Assembly (NCBI GenBank): GCA_947466165.1
Contig: CANIDW010000009.1
Span: 1-14,643, forward strand
DNA length: 14,643 nt
Source of the DNA: Comamonadaceae bacterium
GTDB taxonomy: Bacteria; Pseudomonadota; Gammaproteobacteria; Burkholderiales; Burkholderiaceae_C
Reading direction: 5' to 3'
Each line of letters starts with the position of its first letter. Position 1 is the stretch's first letter. Shown in pieces: positions 6,489 through 13,207 of the stretch. The notes under the pieces were generated by a model. The model did no database searches. It saw only the letters and a list, made by a program, of their open reading frames with translations, and was not told where the DNA came from. Position numbers and translations under genes: made by a program.

Positions 6489-9400
6489 TCAGGCCTGGGC
6501 AGCGCCCAGTTGCCGCGCCAGCAGCACGGCCACATGCACCGCCTCGCGCTGCGCGCCGTCCTTGATCTGGTGCCGGCAACTGGTGCCGTCGGCCACCACC
6601 ATGGCGTCTGGCTGGGCGCGCACTGCCGGCAGCAGGCTGAGCTCGGCCATTTGCATGGACACCTCGTAGTGGCTGGCCTCATAACCAAAGCTGCCGGCCA
6701 TGCCGCAGCAGCTCGATTCGATGAGTTCTGGCTTGGCGCCCGGAATCAGCTTGAGCACGTCCATCACCGGGCTGATCGCGCCAAAGGCTTTTTGGTGGCA
6801 GTGGCCGTGCAGCAAGATCGCCTGATCAATGGCTTGCAGACGGGCTTTGAGCGATTCGAGCTGGCCGGCCGCAGCTTCTCGGGCCATAAATTCTTCAAAC
6901 AGCATGGCTTGCTCGCTGATGGCTTGGGCCTGCGGCCCAAGGTTCATCACTAAAAACTCGTCTCTCAAGGTGAGCAGGCAAGACGGCTCCAGTCCGACAA
7001 TGGGAATGCCTTTCTCAGCAAAAGGCCAGAGCGCTGCCATCAACTCGCCGGCCTTGGCCTTGGCTTGGGCCAGCATGCCGGTGGCCAGGTAGGTGCGGCC
7101 GCAGCACAGGTGTTTGCCATCGGCTTGCGCCTTGCCGGCTACATGGACTGTGTAGCCCGCTGCTTGCAGCACTTGCAGGGCAGCACGTGCATTGCCGGCC
7201 TCAAAGCTGCCGTTGAAGGTGTCAACGAACAGCACCACCGGCCTGGCGGCGGCCAGCACTTGCGCGCGCGTGGCGCCGGTGTTGGCGGTGTTGAAAAAAT
7301 GCTGTGACTGCCATTGCGGCAAGCGGCGCCGGGCTGAAAAGCCCAGCAGCATTTCGCTCAGCGCGGCCAGGCCCGGCAGTTTGTCGCGCAAATTGAGCAG
7401 CGGCGCAAAGCGGCTGGCCCAATGGGCGTAGTCCGGCAGGTGCGCTACCAGTTTGTCCTTGAGCGTGTGGCCGTGCCGCGCTTTGTAGTGGTGCAAAAAC
7501 TCGACCTTCATTTTGGCCATGTCCACGCCGGTCGGGCAGTCTCGCTTGCAGCCTTTGCAGCCTACGCACAAATCCAGCGCCTCATGCACCGCTTGGCTGG
7601 TGAAGGCGTCTTGGGCCGGCAGGCCATCGAGCTGGCCCGACAGCGCCAGGCGCAGCGTGTTGGCGCGTCCGCGCGTGAGGTGTTTTTCGTCCCGCGTGAC
7701 GCGGTAGCTCGGGCACATGGTGCCGGCGTCGAACTTGCGGCAGTGGCCGTTGTTGTTGCACATTTCCACCGCTTTGGCCAGTCCTTGCGCCGGGTCACCG
7801 CCGGTGCCGGGGGCGCTGGTCTGCTCGGTCACCGGGTCGTTTTGCACATCCCAGGCCCGCCAGTCCAGCGCGGTCTGGATTGGTATCACCTTGTAGCTGG
7901 GCGCATAGCGCATGAGGCTGGTGTCGTCCATCTTGGGCGGATTGATCATGCGTTCTGGGCACAGCAAATCAAGCGGGTCCATGTGCGCCTTGATACTGGC
8001 AAAGGCTTGTGTGATCTGCGGGCCGAACTGCCAGGAAATCCATTCGCCACGGCACAGCCCATCGCCGTGTTCACCGCTGTAAGCGCCCTTGAACTTGCGC
8101 ACCAGAGCCGAGGCTTCTTCGGCAATCGCGCGCATTTTGGGCGCGCCGTCCCGGCGCATGTCCAGGATGGGCCGCACATGCAGCGTGCCGACCGAAGCGT
8201 GGGCATACCAGGTGCCTTTGCTGCCGTGCTTTTGAAACACTTCTGTCAGCGCGTTGGTGTACTCAGCCAGGTGTTCAAGCGGCACGGCGCAGTCTTCAAT
8301 GAAGCTGACCGGCTTGCCGTCGCCCTTGAGGCTCATCATGATATTGAGGCCCGCCTTGCGCACTTCCCAGAGGTTTTTTTGCGGCGCGTCGTCCACCATC
8401 TCGACCACCGAGCCGGGCAGGCCCAACTCGCCCATGAGCTCGACCAGCTCGCGCATCCTGGGCAGCAGGTCGGCCTTGGAGGCACCTGAAAACTCGACCA
8501 GCAAGATCGCGTCGGGTTGGCCCAGCAGCGCGGTGCGCACCGTGGGCGCAAAGGCCGGGTTTTTGAGCGACAGCTCGATCATGGTGCGGTCTACCAACTC
8601 GACCGCTGACAGCCCGCCGCCGAGCTTGACGATGTGCTGCGCGGCGTCCATGGCAGCGTAAAACGTCGGGAAGTTCACCACGCCCAGCACCTTGGCGCGC
8701 GGCAGCTCACTGAGTTGCAGCGTGAGGTTTTTGGTCAGCGCCAGCGTGCCTTCGCTGCCAATGAGCAGGTGGGCCAGATTGACTGTGCCGCCACTTGTGT
8801 AGGGACGCTCGCTCTGGTTGCGAAAAATGTCCAGGTTGTAGCCACCCACGCGGCGCATGACCTTGGGCCAGCGCGCATCGATCTCCGGGGCCAGTTGCTC
8901 GGCCAGCGTGCGCACGTAGTCGCCCAGCGCGCGGGACTGGCCGGAGCTGTGCGCGTAGTCGCCCAGGCTCAAGAGCGTGCCGTCAGAGGTCCAGACCTCG
9001 GCGCCCAGCACGTTGTGAACCATGTTGCCGTAAGCAATCGAACGGCTGCCGCAGGAGTTGTTGCCGGCCATGCCGCCCAGCGTGGCCTGCGCGCTGGTCG
9101 ATACATCGACCGGATACCACAACCCATGTTTTTTGAGCGCGGCGTTCAGGTGGTCCAGCACCAGCCCGGGTTCGACCACGGCCGTGCGTTCTTCTGGGTT
9201 GACGGCCAAAATTTGGCGCACGTGCTTGGAGTGGTCAATGATCAAGCCCGCGCCCACGGTCTGGCCGCACTGGCTGGTGCCACCACCACGCGCCACGATG
9301 GGCACCCCCAGATCGCGGCAAATCTCCAGCGCCAGCGTCACGTCCGCACTGCTGCGCGGCACAAAAACGCCGGCCGGCATGGCCTGGTAGATGGAGGCAT

Positions 9401-9566
9401 CGGTGGCGTAGCGGCCGCGGTCGGCGGCCGAGAAAAGCACTTCCCCCTGTGTCTGACTGGTCAGCTGAGCGGCTAAGCGGGCCGCTACCTCGTTACTGAC
9501 ACGGGCTACCTGTTCGTAGGTCTGGGGGCCGGATCGGGTGACATGCAAGGGCAATGGCGCGTTCAT
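6489..9566 (-). CDS. FAD-linked and 4Fe-4S 2-hydroxyacid dehydrogenase (D-lactate/glycolate dehydrogenase-like, YdiJ-type fusion)
   Basis: A 1025-residue fusion. The N-terminal half is an FAD-binding PCMH/oxidase: PRSSADV (70-76), RGGGTSQCGQTVG (93-105), LGGMAGNNSCGSRSIAYG (163-180), GSEGTLAL (270-277), and the metal/substrate His region HASVGTLH (456-463) with GEHGDG (498-503). The C-terminal half is a ferredoxin-like electron module: C603, C609 and C618 ahead of PSY, then CVGCKGCKRDCP (667-678), then two CCG-type segments (C821-C822 and C953-C954, with HGHCHQ at 920-925). Such proteins oxidise D-2-hydroxyacids such as D-lactate, glycolate or D-2-hydroxyglutarate and pass electrons to the respiratory chain. 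The substrate here is not determined. The start at 9566 overlaps the regulator's stop by four bases (ATGA); longer in-frame extension to 9722 runs inside the regulator gene and is rejected. Confidence 0.9.
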   Translation of the reverse strand: MNAPLPLHVTRSGPQTYEQVARVSNEVAARLAAQLTSQTQGEVLFSAADRGRYATDASIYQAMPAGVFVPRSSADVTLALEICRDLGVPIVARGGGTSQCGQTVGAGLIIDHSKHVRQILAVNPEERTAVVEPGLVLDHLNAALKKHGLWYPVDVSTSAQATLGGMAGNNSCGSRSIAYGNMVHNVLGAEVWTSDGTLLSLGDYAHSSGQSRALGDYVRTLAEQLAPEIDARWPKVMRRVGGYNLDIFRNQSERPYTSGGTVNLAHLLIGSEGTLALTKNLTLQLSELPRAKVLGVVNFPTFYAAMDAAQHIVKLGGGLSAVELVDRTMIELSLKNPAFAPTVRTALLGQPDAILLVEFSGASKADLLPRMRELVELMGELGLPGSVVEMVDDAPQKNLWEVRKAGLNIMMSLKGDGKPVSFIEDCAVPLEHLAEYTNALTEVFQKHGSKGTWYAHASVGTLHVRPILDMRRDGAPKMRAIAEEASALVRKFKGAYSGEHGDGLCRGEWISWQFGPQITQAFASIKAHMDPLDLLCPERMINPPKMDDTSLMRYAPSYKVIPIQTALDWRAWDVQNDPVTEQTSAPGTGGDPAQGLAKAVEMCNNNGHCRKFDAGTMCPSYRVTRDEKHLTRGRANTLRLALSGQLDGLPAQDAFTSQAVHEALDLCVGCKGCKRDCPTGVDMAKMKVEFLHHYKARHGHTLKDKLVAHLPDYAHWASRFAPLLNLRDKLPGLAALSEMLLGFSARRRLPQWQSQHFFNTANTGATRAQVLAAARPVVLFVDTFNGSFEAGNARAALQVLQAAGYTVHVAGKAQADGKHLCCGRTYLATGMLAQAKAKAGELMAALWPFAEKGIPIVGLEPSCLLTLRDEFLVMNLGPQAQAISEQAMLFEEFMAREAAAGQLESLKARLQAIDQAILLHGHCHQKAFGAISPVMDVLKLIPGAKPELIESSCCGMAGSFGYEASHYEVSMQMAELSLLPAVRAQPDAMVVADGTSCRHQIKDGAQREAVHVAVLLARQLGAAQA

Positions 9567-10258
9567 GCCTGGGCTCCAGCCTGGCTGCGGCTGTGCAGCT
9601 GAGCCATCACCACGTCCCGCTTGTGGTTCAGGTGGCTCAGCAGTACGGCACGCATGGCGGCGGGGTCGCGCTGATCCAAAGCCTGCACCATGGCCTCGTG
9701 CTCCTTGACGGCAGCGCTCCATTTTTCGCCGTCCTGGTTGGAACGAAATCGCAGCGCCTGCAGCCTGGCGTTGACCTGGCGGTAGGTAGCGCTCAGCACC
9801 GGGTTCTTGGCCGCCGCGTTGATGGCTTCATGAATCGCTGAGTTCAGGCGGTAGTAGCCAGGCAGGTCGCGCCGCGTGAAGGCCGCGAGCATCTCGTAAT
9901 GCATGGCCTTGATCTCGGCCAGTTCGGCCTCGGTGATGCGCTGTGCGGCCAGCTCGCCCGACTGGGCCTCCAGCCCTGCCATGACCTCAAAGGTGTGATG
10001 CACGTCGGATTCGCTGAGTTCGACGGCGATGGCGCCCCGGTTTGGCAGCAACTCCACCAGACCCTCGGCGGCCAGCATCTTGATGGCTTCGCGCAGTGGC
10101 GTACGCGAGACCTTCAGCACCTCGCTGAGCTCGCGCTCGTTGAGTTTGGCGCCGGGCGCAATCCGACCTTCGACCAGCATCTCGCGCAGCTGCTGGGCCA
10201 CTTGCTCGTGGAGTGTGGGGCGGGAAATGGGGGGCAGTGAAATGATGTGGGCGCTCAT
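9563..10258 (-). CDS. GntR-family transcriptional regulator, FCD (FadR C-terminal) type
   Basis: A 231-residue regulator. The N-terminal winged helix-turn-helix is clear: LHEQVAQQLREMLVEGRIAP (16-35), then LNERELSEVLKVSRTPLREA (39-58), LAAEGLVELLPNRGAIAVE (62-80). The rest is a helical FCD effector domain; H143, H187 and H209 fall where this family places metal-binding histidines, though alignment is needed to be sure. FCD regulators usually sense small carboxylic acids and often repress a neighbouring catabolic operon and themselves. It heads the regulator-dehydrogenase operon and diverges from the aminotransferase gene. No Shine-Dalgarno sequence precedes the ATG at 10258 (TTTGAAA only). 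The frame stays open upstream to 11107, antisense to the aminotransferase, and that extension is rejected. Confidence 0.93.
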   Translation of the reverse strand: MSAHIISLPPISRPTLHEQVAQQLREMLVEGRIAPGAKLNERELSEVLKVSRTPLREAIKMLAAEGLVELLPNRGAIAVELSESDVHHTFEVMAGLEAQSGELAAQRITEAELAEIKAMHYEMLAAFTRRDLPGYYRLNSAIHEAINAAAKNPVLSATYRQVNARLQALRFRSNQDGEKWSAAVKEHEAMVQALDQRDPAAMRAVLLSHLNHKRDVVMAQLHSRSQAGAQA

Positions 10259-10264
10259 TTTCAA

Positions 10265-10281
10265 ATTTTGTATGCAAAAAA
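10265..10281 (+). promoter_or_regulatory. Putative GntR operator, copy 1 (next to the regulator gene)
   Basis: The 17-base word ATTTTGTATGCAAAAAA occurs here and again, identically, at 10382-10398. Its core TTTTG-TATG-CAAAA has perfect 5-bp inverted arms, the form expected for a dimeric winged-helix GntR regulator. The site begins 7 bp upstream of the regulator's ATG and covers its candidate -10 element, so it suggests autoregulation. A further partial match (TTTGTAT on the - strand, 10293-10299) lies just upstream. Confidence 0.65.
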
Positions 10282-10381
10282 ATCGGGAGTCAATACAAAC
10301 TTGTGACCATTCACCCAAAATTATTTCATTGTTTACTGGGGTAAATACCATCACACCCCAAGGTTTGTCATCTAACAATGT

Positions 10382-10398
10382 ATTTTGTATGCAAAAAA
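10382..10398 (+). promoter_or_regulatory. Putative GntR operator, copy 2 (next to the aminotransferase gene)
   Basis: This is an exact copy of the 17-base word at 10265-10281, in the same orientation, 117 bp apart start to start (about 11 helical turns). It ends 22 bp before the aminotransferase ATG and overlaps that gene's candidate -10 region. The placement suggests control of the aminotransferase by the same regulator, perhaps with looping between copies. Confidence 0.65.
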
Positions 10399-10420
10399 TG
10401 AATTTTTTCGGAGCGCCTGC

Positions 10421-11641
10421 ATGTTGACCCTCGACTTTCACCCCACTGGTCGCCACTTCCTGCAGATTCCAGGCCCTTCGCCCGTGCCCGACAGGGTGCT
10501 GCGGGCCATGAGCCTGCCCACCATTGACCACCGGGGCCCGGAGTTCGCGGCACTGGGTTTGAAGGTGCTGGGCGACATGCAGCAAGTGTTCAAGACCCGT
10601 CAGCCGGTGATGATCTACCCATCCTCGGGCACGGGTGCCTGGGAAGCCGCCATGGTCAATACGCTCAGCGCTGGCGACCATGTGCTGATGTACGAAACCG
10701 GCCACTTTGCCGCGCTTTGGAACAAGCTGGCCCTGCGCCTTAGCCTGAAAACTGAAGTCATGGCCCTGCCTGGCCCCGACGCATGGCGCTACGGCGTGCG
10801 CGCCGACCTGATTGAAGAGCGGCTCAAGGCCGACAAGGCACACAGCATCAAGGCGGTGTGCGTGGTTCACAACGAAACCTCTACCGGCGTGACCAGCGAC
10901 ATCGCCGCCGTGCGTCGCGCCATCGATGCCGCCAAGCACCCGGCTTTGCTCCTTGTGGACACCATCTCGGGTCTGGCCGGTGCCGACTACCGTCACGACG
11001 ACTGGGGTGTCGACGTGTCCATCAGTGGCTCGCAAAAAGGGCTGATGCTGCCGCCCGGCATCAGCTTCAACGTGCTGTCGGCGCGCGCCATTGCGGCAAG
11101 TCAGCAAGCCACGCTGCCTAAGGCCTTCTGGGCCTGGGACGAGATGATCGAGATGAACAAAACCGGCTACTGGCCGACCACACCCAACACCAACTTGCTC
11201 TACGGCTTGTCAGAGGCCTGCGACATGCTCCTGGCGCATGGTCTGGAAGTGGTATTTGCACGGCACCAGCGCTGGGCCGCGGGCGTGCGCGCGGCGGTCA
11301 AGGCCTGGGGCCTGCAGATACAGTGCGCCGACCCGGCGGTTTACTCGCCCATCCTGACCGGCGTGATGATGCCCGAGGGTGTGGATGCTGACGCCGTGCG
11401 CAAGATCATCCACGAGCGCTTTGACTGCTCCCTGGGCACCGGTCTGGGCAAGATCAAGGGCAAGATGTTTCGCATCGGCCACCTCGGCGACACCAATGAC
11501 CTGACGCTGCTGGGTGCGCTGGCCGGCTGCGAAATGGGCCTGAAGCTCGCTGGCGTCAAGCTGGCCGGCGCCGGCGTGCAGGCGGCCATGGACCATTTTT
11601 CAAGCCACGCCGCCGCCACGCCCTTGAGGCAGGCCGCCTGA
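10421..11641 (+). CDS. Class V aminotransferase, serine/alanine-glyoxylate aminotransferase type
   Basis: A 406-residue fold-type I PLP enzyme. Landmarks are FLQIPGPSPVPDRVL (13-27), DHRGPEF (36-42), SSGTGAWEAA (68-77, phosphate-binding turn), VVHNETSTGV (148-157), D180 in VDTISG (ring nitrogen contact), and K206 in SGSQKGL (the Schiff-base lysine). These match the serine-glyoxylate/alanine-glyoxylate aminotransferase group, which moves an amino group from serine or alanine to glyoxylate, giving glycine. Related enzymes use ureidoglycine or taurine-type donors, so specificity is inferred. The ATG at 10421 is chosen because CGGAG (10409-10413) lies 7 bp upstream; an in-frame TTG at 10385 falls inside the putative operator. 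It is divergent from the GntR gene and probably controlled by it. Confidence 0.87.
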   Translation: MLTLDFHPTGRHFLQIPGPSPVPDRVLRAMSLPTIDHRGPEFAALGLKVLGDMQQVFKTRQPVMIYPSSGTGAWEAAMVNTLSAGDHVLMYETGHFAALWNKLALRLSLKTEVMALPGPDAWRYGVRADLIEERLKADKAHSIKAVCVVHNETSTGVTSDIAAVRRAIDAAKHPALLLVDTISGLAGADYRHDDWGVDVSISGSQKGLMLPPGISFNVLSARAIAASQQATLPKAFWAWDEMIEMNKTGYWPTTPNTNLLYGLSEACDMLLAHGLEVVFARHQRWAAGVRAAVKAWGLQIQCADPAVYSPILTGVMMPEGVDADAVRKIIHERFDCSLGTGLGKIKGKMFRIGHLGDTNDLTLLGALAGCEMGLKLAGVKLAGAGVQAAMDHFSSHAAATPLRQAA

Positions 11642-11738
11642 AGGGTTACCTCATATCAACTAATTCGGAGGACTGTTTTATTTAAAAACCCCAGCTCATG
11701 CAGTCGCAATCACTGATAAATCAATTTTCTATCCCTGA

Positions 11739-11750
11739 CACGATGTCGTG
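11739..11750. repeat. 12-bp palindrome upstream of tctC
   Basis: CACGA-TG-TCGTG is an inverted repeat with 5-bp arms and a 2-bp centre, 36 bp before the tctC ATG, in the 145-bp gap after the aminotransferase gene. It could be an operator for separate control of the transporter genes; it could equally be chance. It differs from the TTTTG-N4-CAAAA sites. The gap is otherwise AT-rich with no convincing promoter, terminator or gene. Confidence 0.25.
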
Positions 11751-11786
11751 CGGGCATTCACTAATTCTTATTCGGAGAAAAATATC

Positions 11787-12749
11787 ATGCGTCTAACTCG
11801 TAGAACCGCGCTGGCAGTCGGTATCGGCTCAATCGCTCTGGGCCGTCCGGCCTTTGCCCAGGCCTGGCAGCCGACGCGTGACGTCGAATTCGTGATTCCC
11901 TTCGGTGTGGGGGGCGGCGCTGATCTGATGGCGCGAGTCATCCAGAAGATCATCACAGATGAGCGCTTAGTGCCTGTTGCCGTCAACCCGGTGAACCGCC
12001 CCGGCGGTGGGGGTGCTGTGGGCATCGCCTATGTTGCAGCCAGCCGGCGCACCGATCCGCACACGCTGGTGCTGATCAATGGCACCACCCAAATCACGCC
12101 GATCATGGTGCCGAATGTGCGCACATTGAGCGAAGTGCGACCCATTGTGAATGTCATGCTTGATGACTTTCTTTTGTTCGTACGCGCCGACAGTCCGCAC
12201 CAAACTGCCACGGCCTTCGCTGCCGCGGCCCGCACCGCCCCGGCGCGCAGCGTGAACTTCTCCACCGGCGGCACCACCGACCAGATGGCGATCACCGTCT
12301 TCGGACGCGCCGTCGGTGCCGAATTCAACATGGTGAACTTTAATTCTGGCGGTGAGGCGCTGACCGCGCTGCTAGGCGGTCATGTGCAGGCCTCGATTGG
12401 CAACCCCTTGGAATTCATGGGTCATTTGAAATCGGGCGCGGTGCGTGCTATCGGTGTGTTCCGGGATAACCGTTTTGCGGATCTGCCCAACGTGCCGACG
12501 ATGAAGGAACAGGGCATCAAAGCTGAAAACTTCCAGATGTGGCGTGGCGTAGCCGTGCCGCGCCAAGTGCCTGATGCTGCTGCTGCCTATTGGACCGAAG
12601 TCATGAAGCGCGTTGTGGCGACGGAAACCTGGAAGAAGTATTTGCGTGACAACGTGGCAAGTTCTGCAACCATTGTGGGGACAGACTTCACGAACTTCCT
12701 CGCGGCGCAGGAGAAGCTGTATCGCGAATTGCTTGGCCGTCCGTCATGA
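11787..12749 (+). CDS. tctC: Tripartite tricarboxylate transporter substrate-binding protein (TctC/Bug family)
   Basis: A 320-residue periplasmic receptor. A signal peptide is visible (LTRRTALAVGIGSIALGRPAFA) with likely cleavage AFA|QAW after residue 24. Bug-family marks are VIPFGVGGGADLMAR (36-50), the NRPGGGGAVGIAYV region, STGGTTDQ and LPNVPTMKEQG (233-243). The start at 11787 is supported by GGAG at 11774-11777, 9 bp upstream; an in-frame start at 11748 lacks this site and would bury the signal peptide. The protein delivers an organic acid to the TctA/TctB membrane pair; known ligands of the family include citrate, tricarballylate, aromatic acids and nicotinate, so this ligand is open. 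It overlaps tctB by four bases (ATGA). Confidence 0.92.
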   Translation: MRLTRRTALAVGIGSIALGRPAFAQAWQPTRDVEFVIPFGVGGGADLMARVIQKIITDERLVPVAVNPVNRPGGGGAVGIAYVAASRRTDPHTLVLINGTTQITPIMVPNVRTLSEVRPIVNVMLDDFLLFVRADSPHQTATAFAAAARTAPARSVNFSTGGTTDQMAITVFGRAVGAEFNMVNFNSGGEALTALLGGHVQASIGNPLEFMGHLKSGAVRAIGVFRDNRFADLPNVPTMKEQGIKAENFQMWRGVAVPRQVPDAAAAYWTEVMKRVVATETWKKYLRDNVASSATIVGTDFTNFLAAQEKLYRELLGRPS

Positions 12750-13201
12750 AGCTGAGAATCGGGGGTGGTGATCTTCTGCTGTCACTGACTTTTGCCGCCC
12801 TCGGTCTCATTTGGGTGCTTGGCGCCCTTCAATTGCAGATGTGGGATCGCGAGACGCCTGGACCTGGTTTTCTGCCTTTGGTGTTTGGCGTGCTGCTGCT
12901 TGGTTTTGCGCTTGTGTCTGCGGCGCAGGCAGTCTTTGCGCCGGCCGCGTCCGCCGAAGACCAGGGTGGTTACCGCAAGCCGCTGTTGGTGTTGCTGATC
13001 TTGTCGCTGGCCGTGACGGCGTTGGAGACAGCGGGTTTCGTGCTGACCATATTCGCCATGCTGCTCGCACTCTACGCGTTGGTGGAGCGCAAACCGTTCG
13101 TCTCGGCCCTCGTCGGGGCCTTGGTAGTCACCGGCGCCCTGCATGTGATCTTCGGTGTTTGGCTTTCGGTGCCATTGCCGCTCGGCCCGTTCGGAAAGTA
13201 A
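12746..13201 (+). CDS. tctB: Tripartite tricarboxylate transporter small membrane subunit (TctB)
   Basis: A 151-residue membrane protein with four hydrophobic segments, the expected size and topology of the TctB (DUF1468) family. Typical marks are PGPGFLP (38-44) after the first segment and WLSVPLPLGPF at the C-terminus. It is the small integral subunit that works with TctA. It starts inside the tctC stop (ATGA) and ends 6 bp before tctA, so the three genes are one transcriptional unit. Confidence 0.9.
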   Translation: MKLRIGGGDLLLSLTFAALGLIWVLGALQLQMWDRETPGPGFLPLVFGVLLLGFALVSAAQAVFAPAASAEDQGGYRKPLLVLLILSLAVTALETAGFVLTIFAMLLALYALVERKPFVSALVGALVVTGALHVIFGVWLSVPLPLGPFGK

Positions 13202-13207
13202 TCAAGT

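Larger units (their letters stand above)
10259..10420. promoter_or_regulatory. Divergent regulatory region between the GntR gene and the aminotransferase gene
   Basis: This 162-bp AT-rich gap stands out from the GC-rich coding DNA and must carry both divergent promoters. On the - strand a plausible promoter for the regulator is TTGACT (complement of 10288-10293), a 17-bp spacer and CAAAAT (complement of 10265-10270). On the + strand TTGTCA (10365-10370) lies 17 bp upstream of TATGCA (10388-10393), a weak but possible aminotransferase promoter. Each candidate -10 element falls inside one copy of the 17-bp repeat, as expected for repression. Promoter assignments are by eye and tentative. Confidence 0.6.

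Noticed and set aside
6479..6494. Small hairpin GCCTG-N6-CAGGC between livF and the dehydrogenase stop
   Set aside because: Only a 5-bp stem, no T-run on either strand, and it overlaps the dehydrogenase stop codon; not enough for a terminator.
7422..9476. Long + strand open frames (7422-8489, 8634-9476) opposite the dehydrogenase
   Set aside because: They lie antisense to a protein with FAD and Fe-S motifs through its whole length; their products have low-complexity composition and no motif.
9567..9722. N-terminal extension of the dehydrogenase frame
   Set aside because: It overlaps the conserved end of the regulator gene in another frame; the ATGA overlap at 9563-9566 gives a natural start.
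10398..10427. Nine-codon upstream frame overlapping the aminotransferase start
   Set aside because: The ATG follows a poly-A stretch with no ribosome site; probably chance, although a leader-peptide role cannot be ruled out.
10259..11107. N-terminal extension of the GntR frame
   Set aside because: It runs antisense through the aminotransferase gene; the conserved winged-helix protein begins naturally at 10258.
11698..11796. Short + strand frame (ATG at 11698, 32 codons) upstream of tctC
   Set aside because: No ribosome site in front of it, no recognisable product, and it overlaps the tctC start in another frame.
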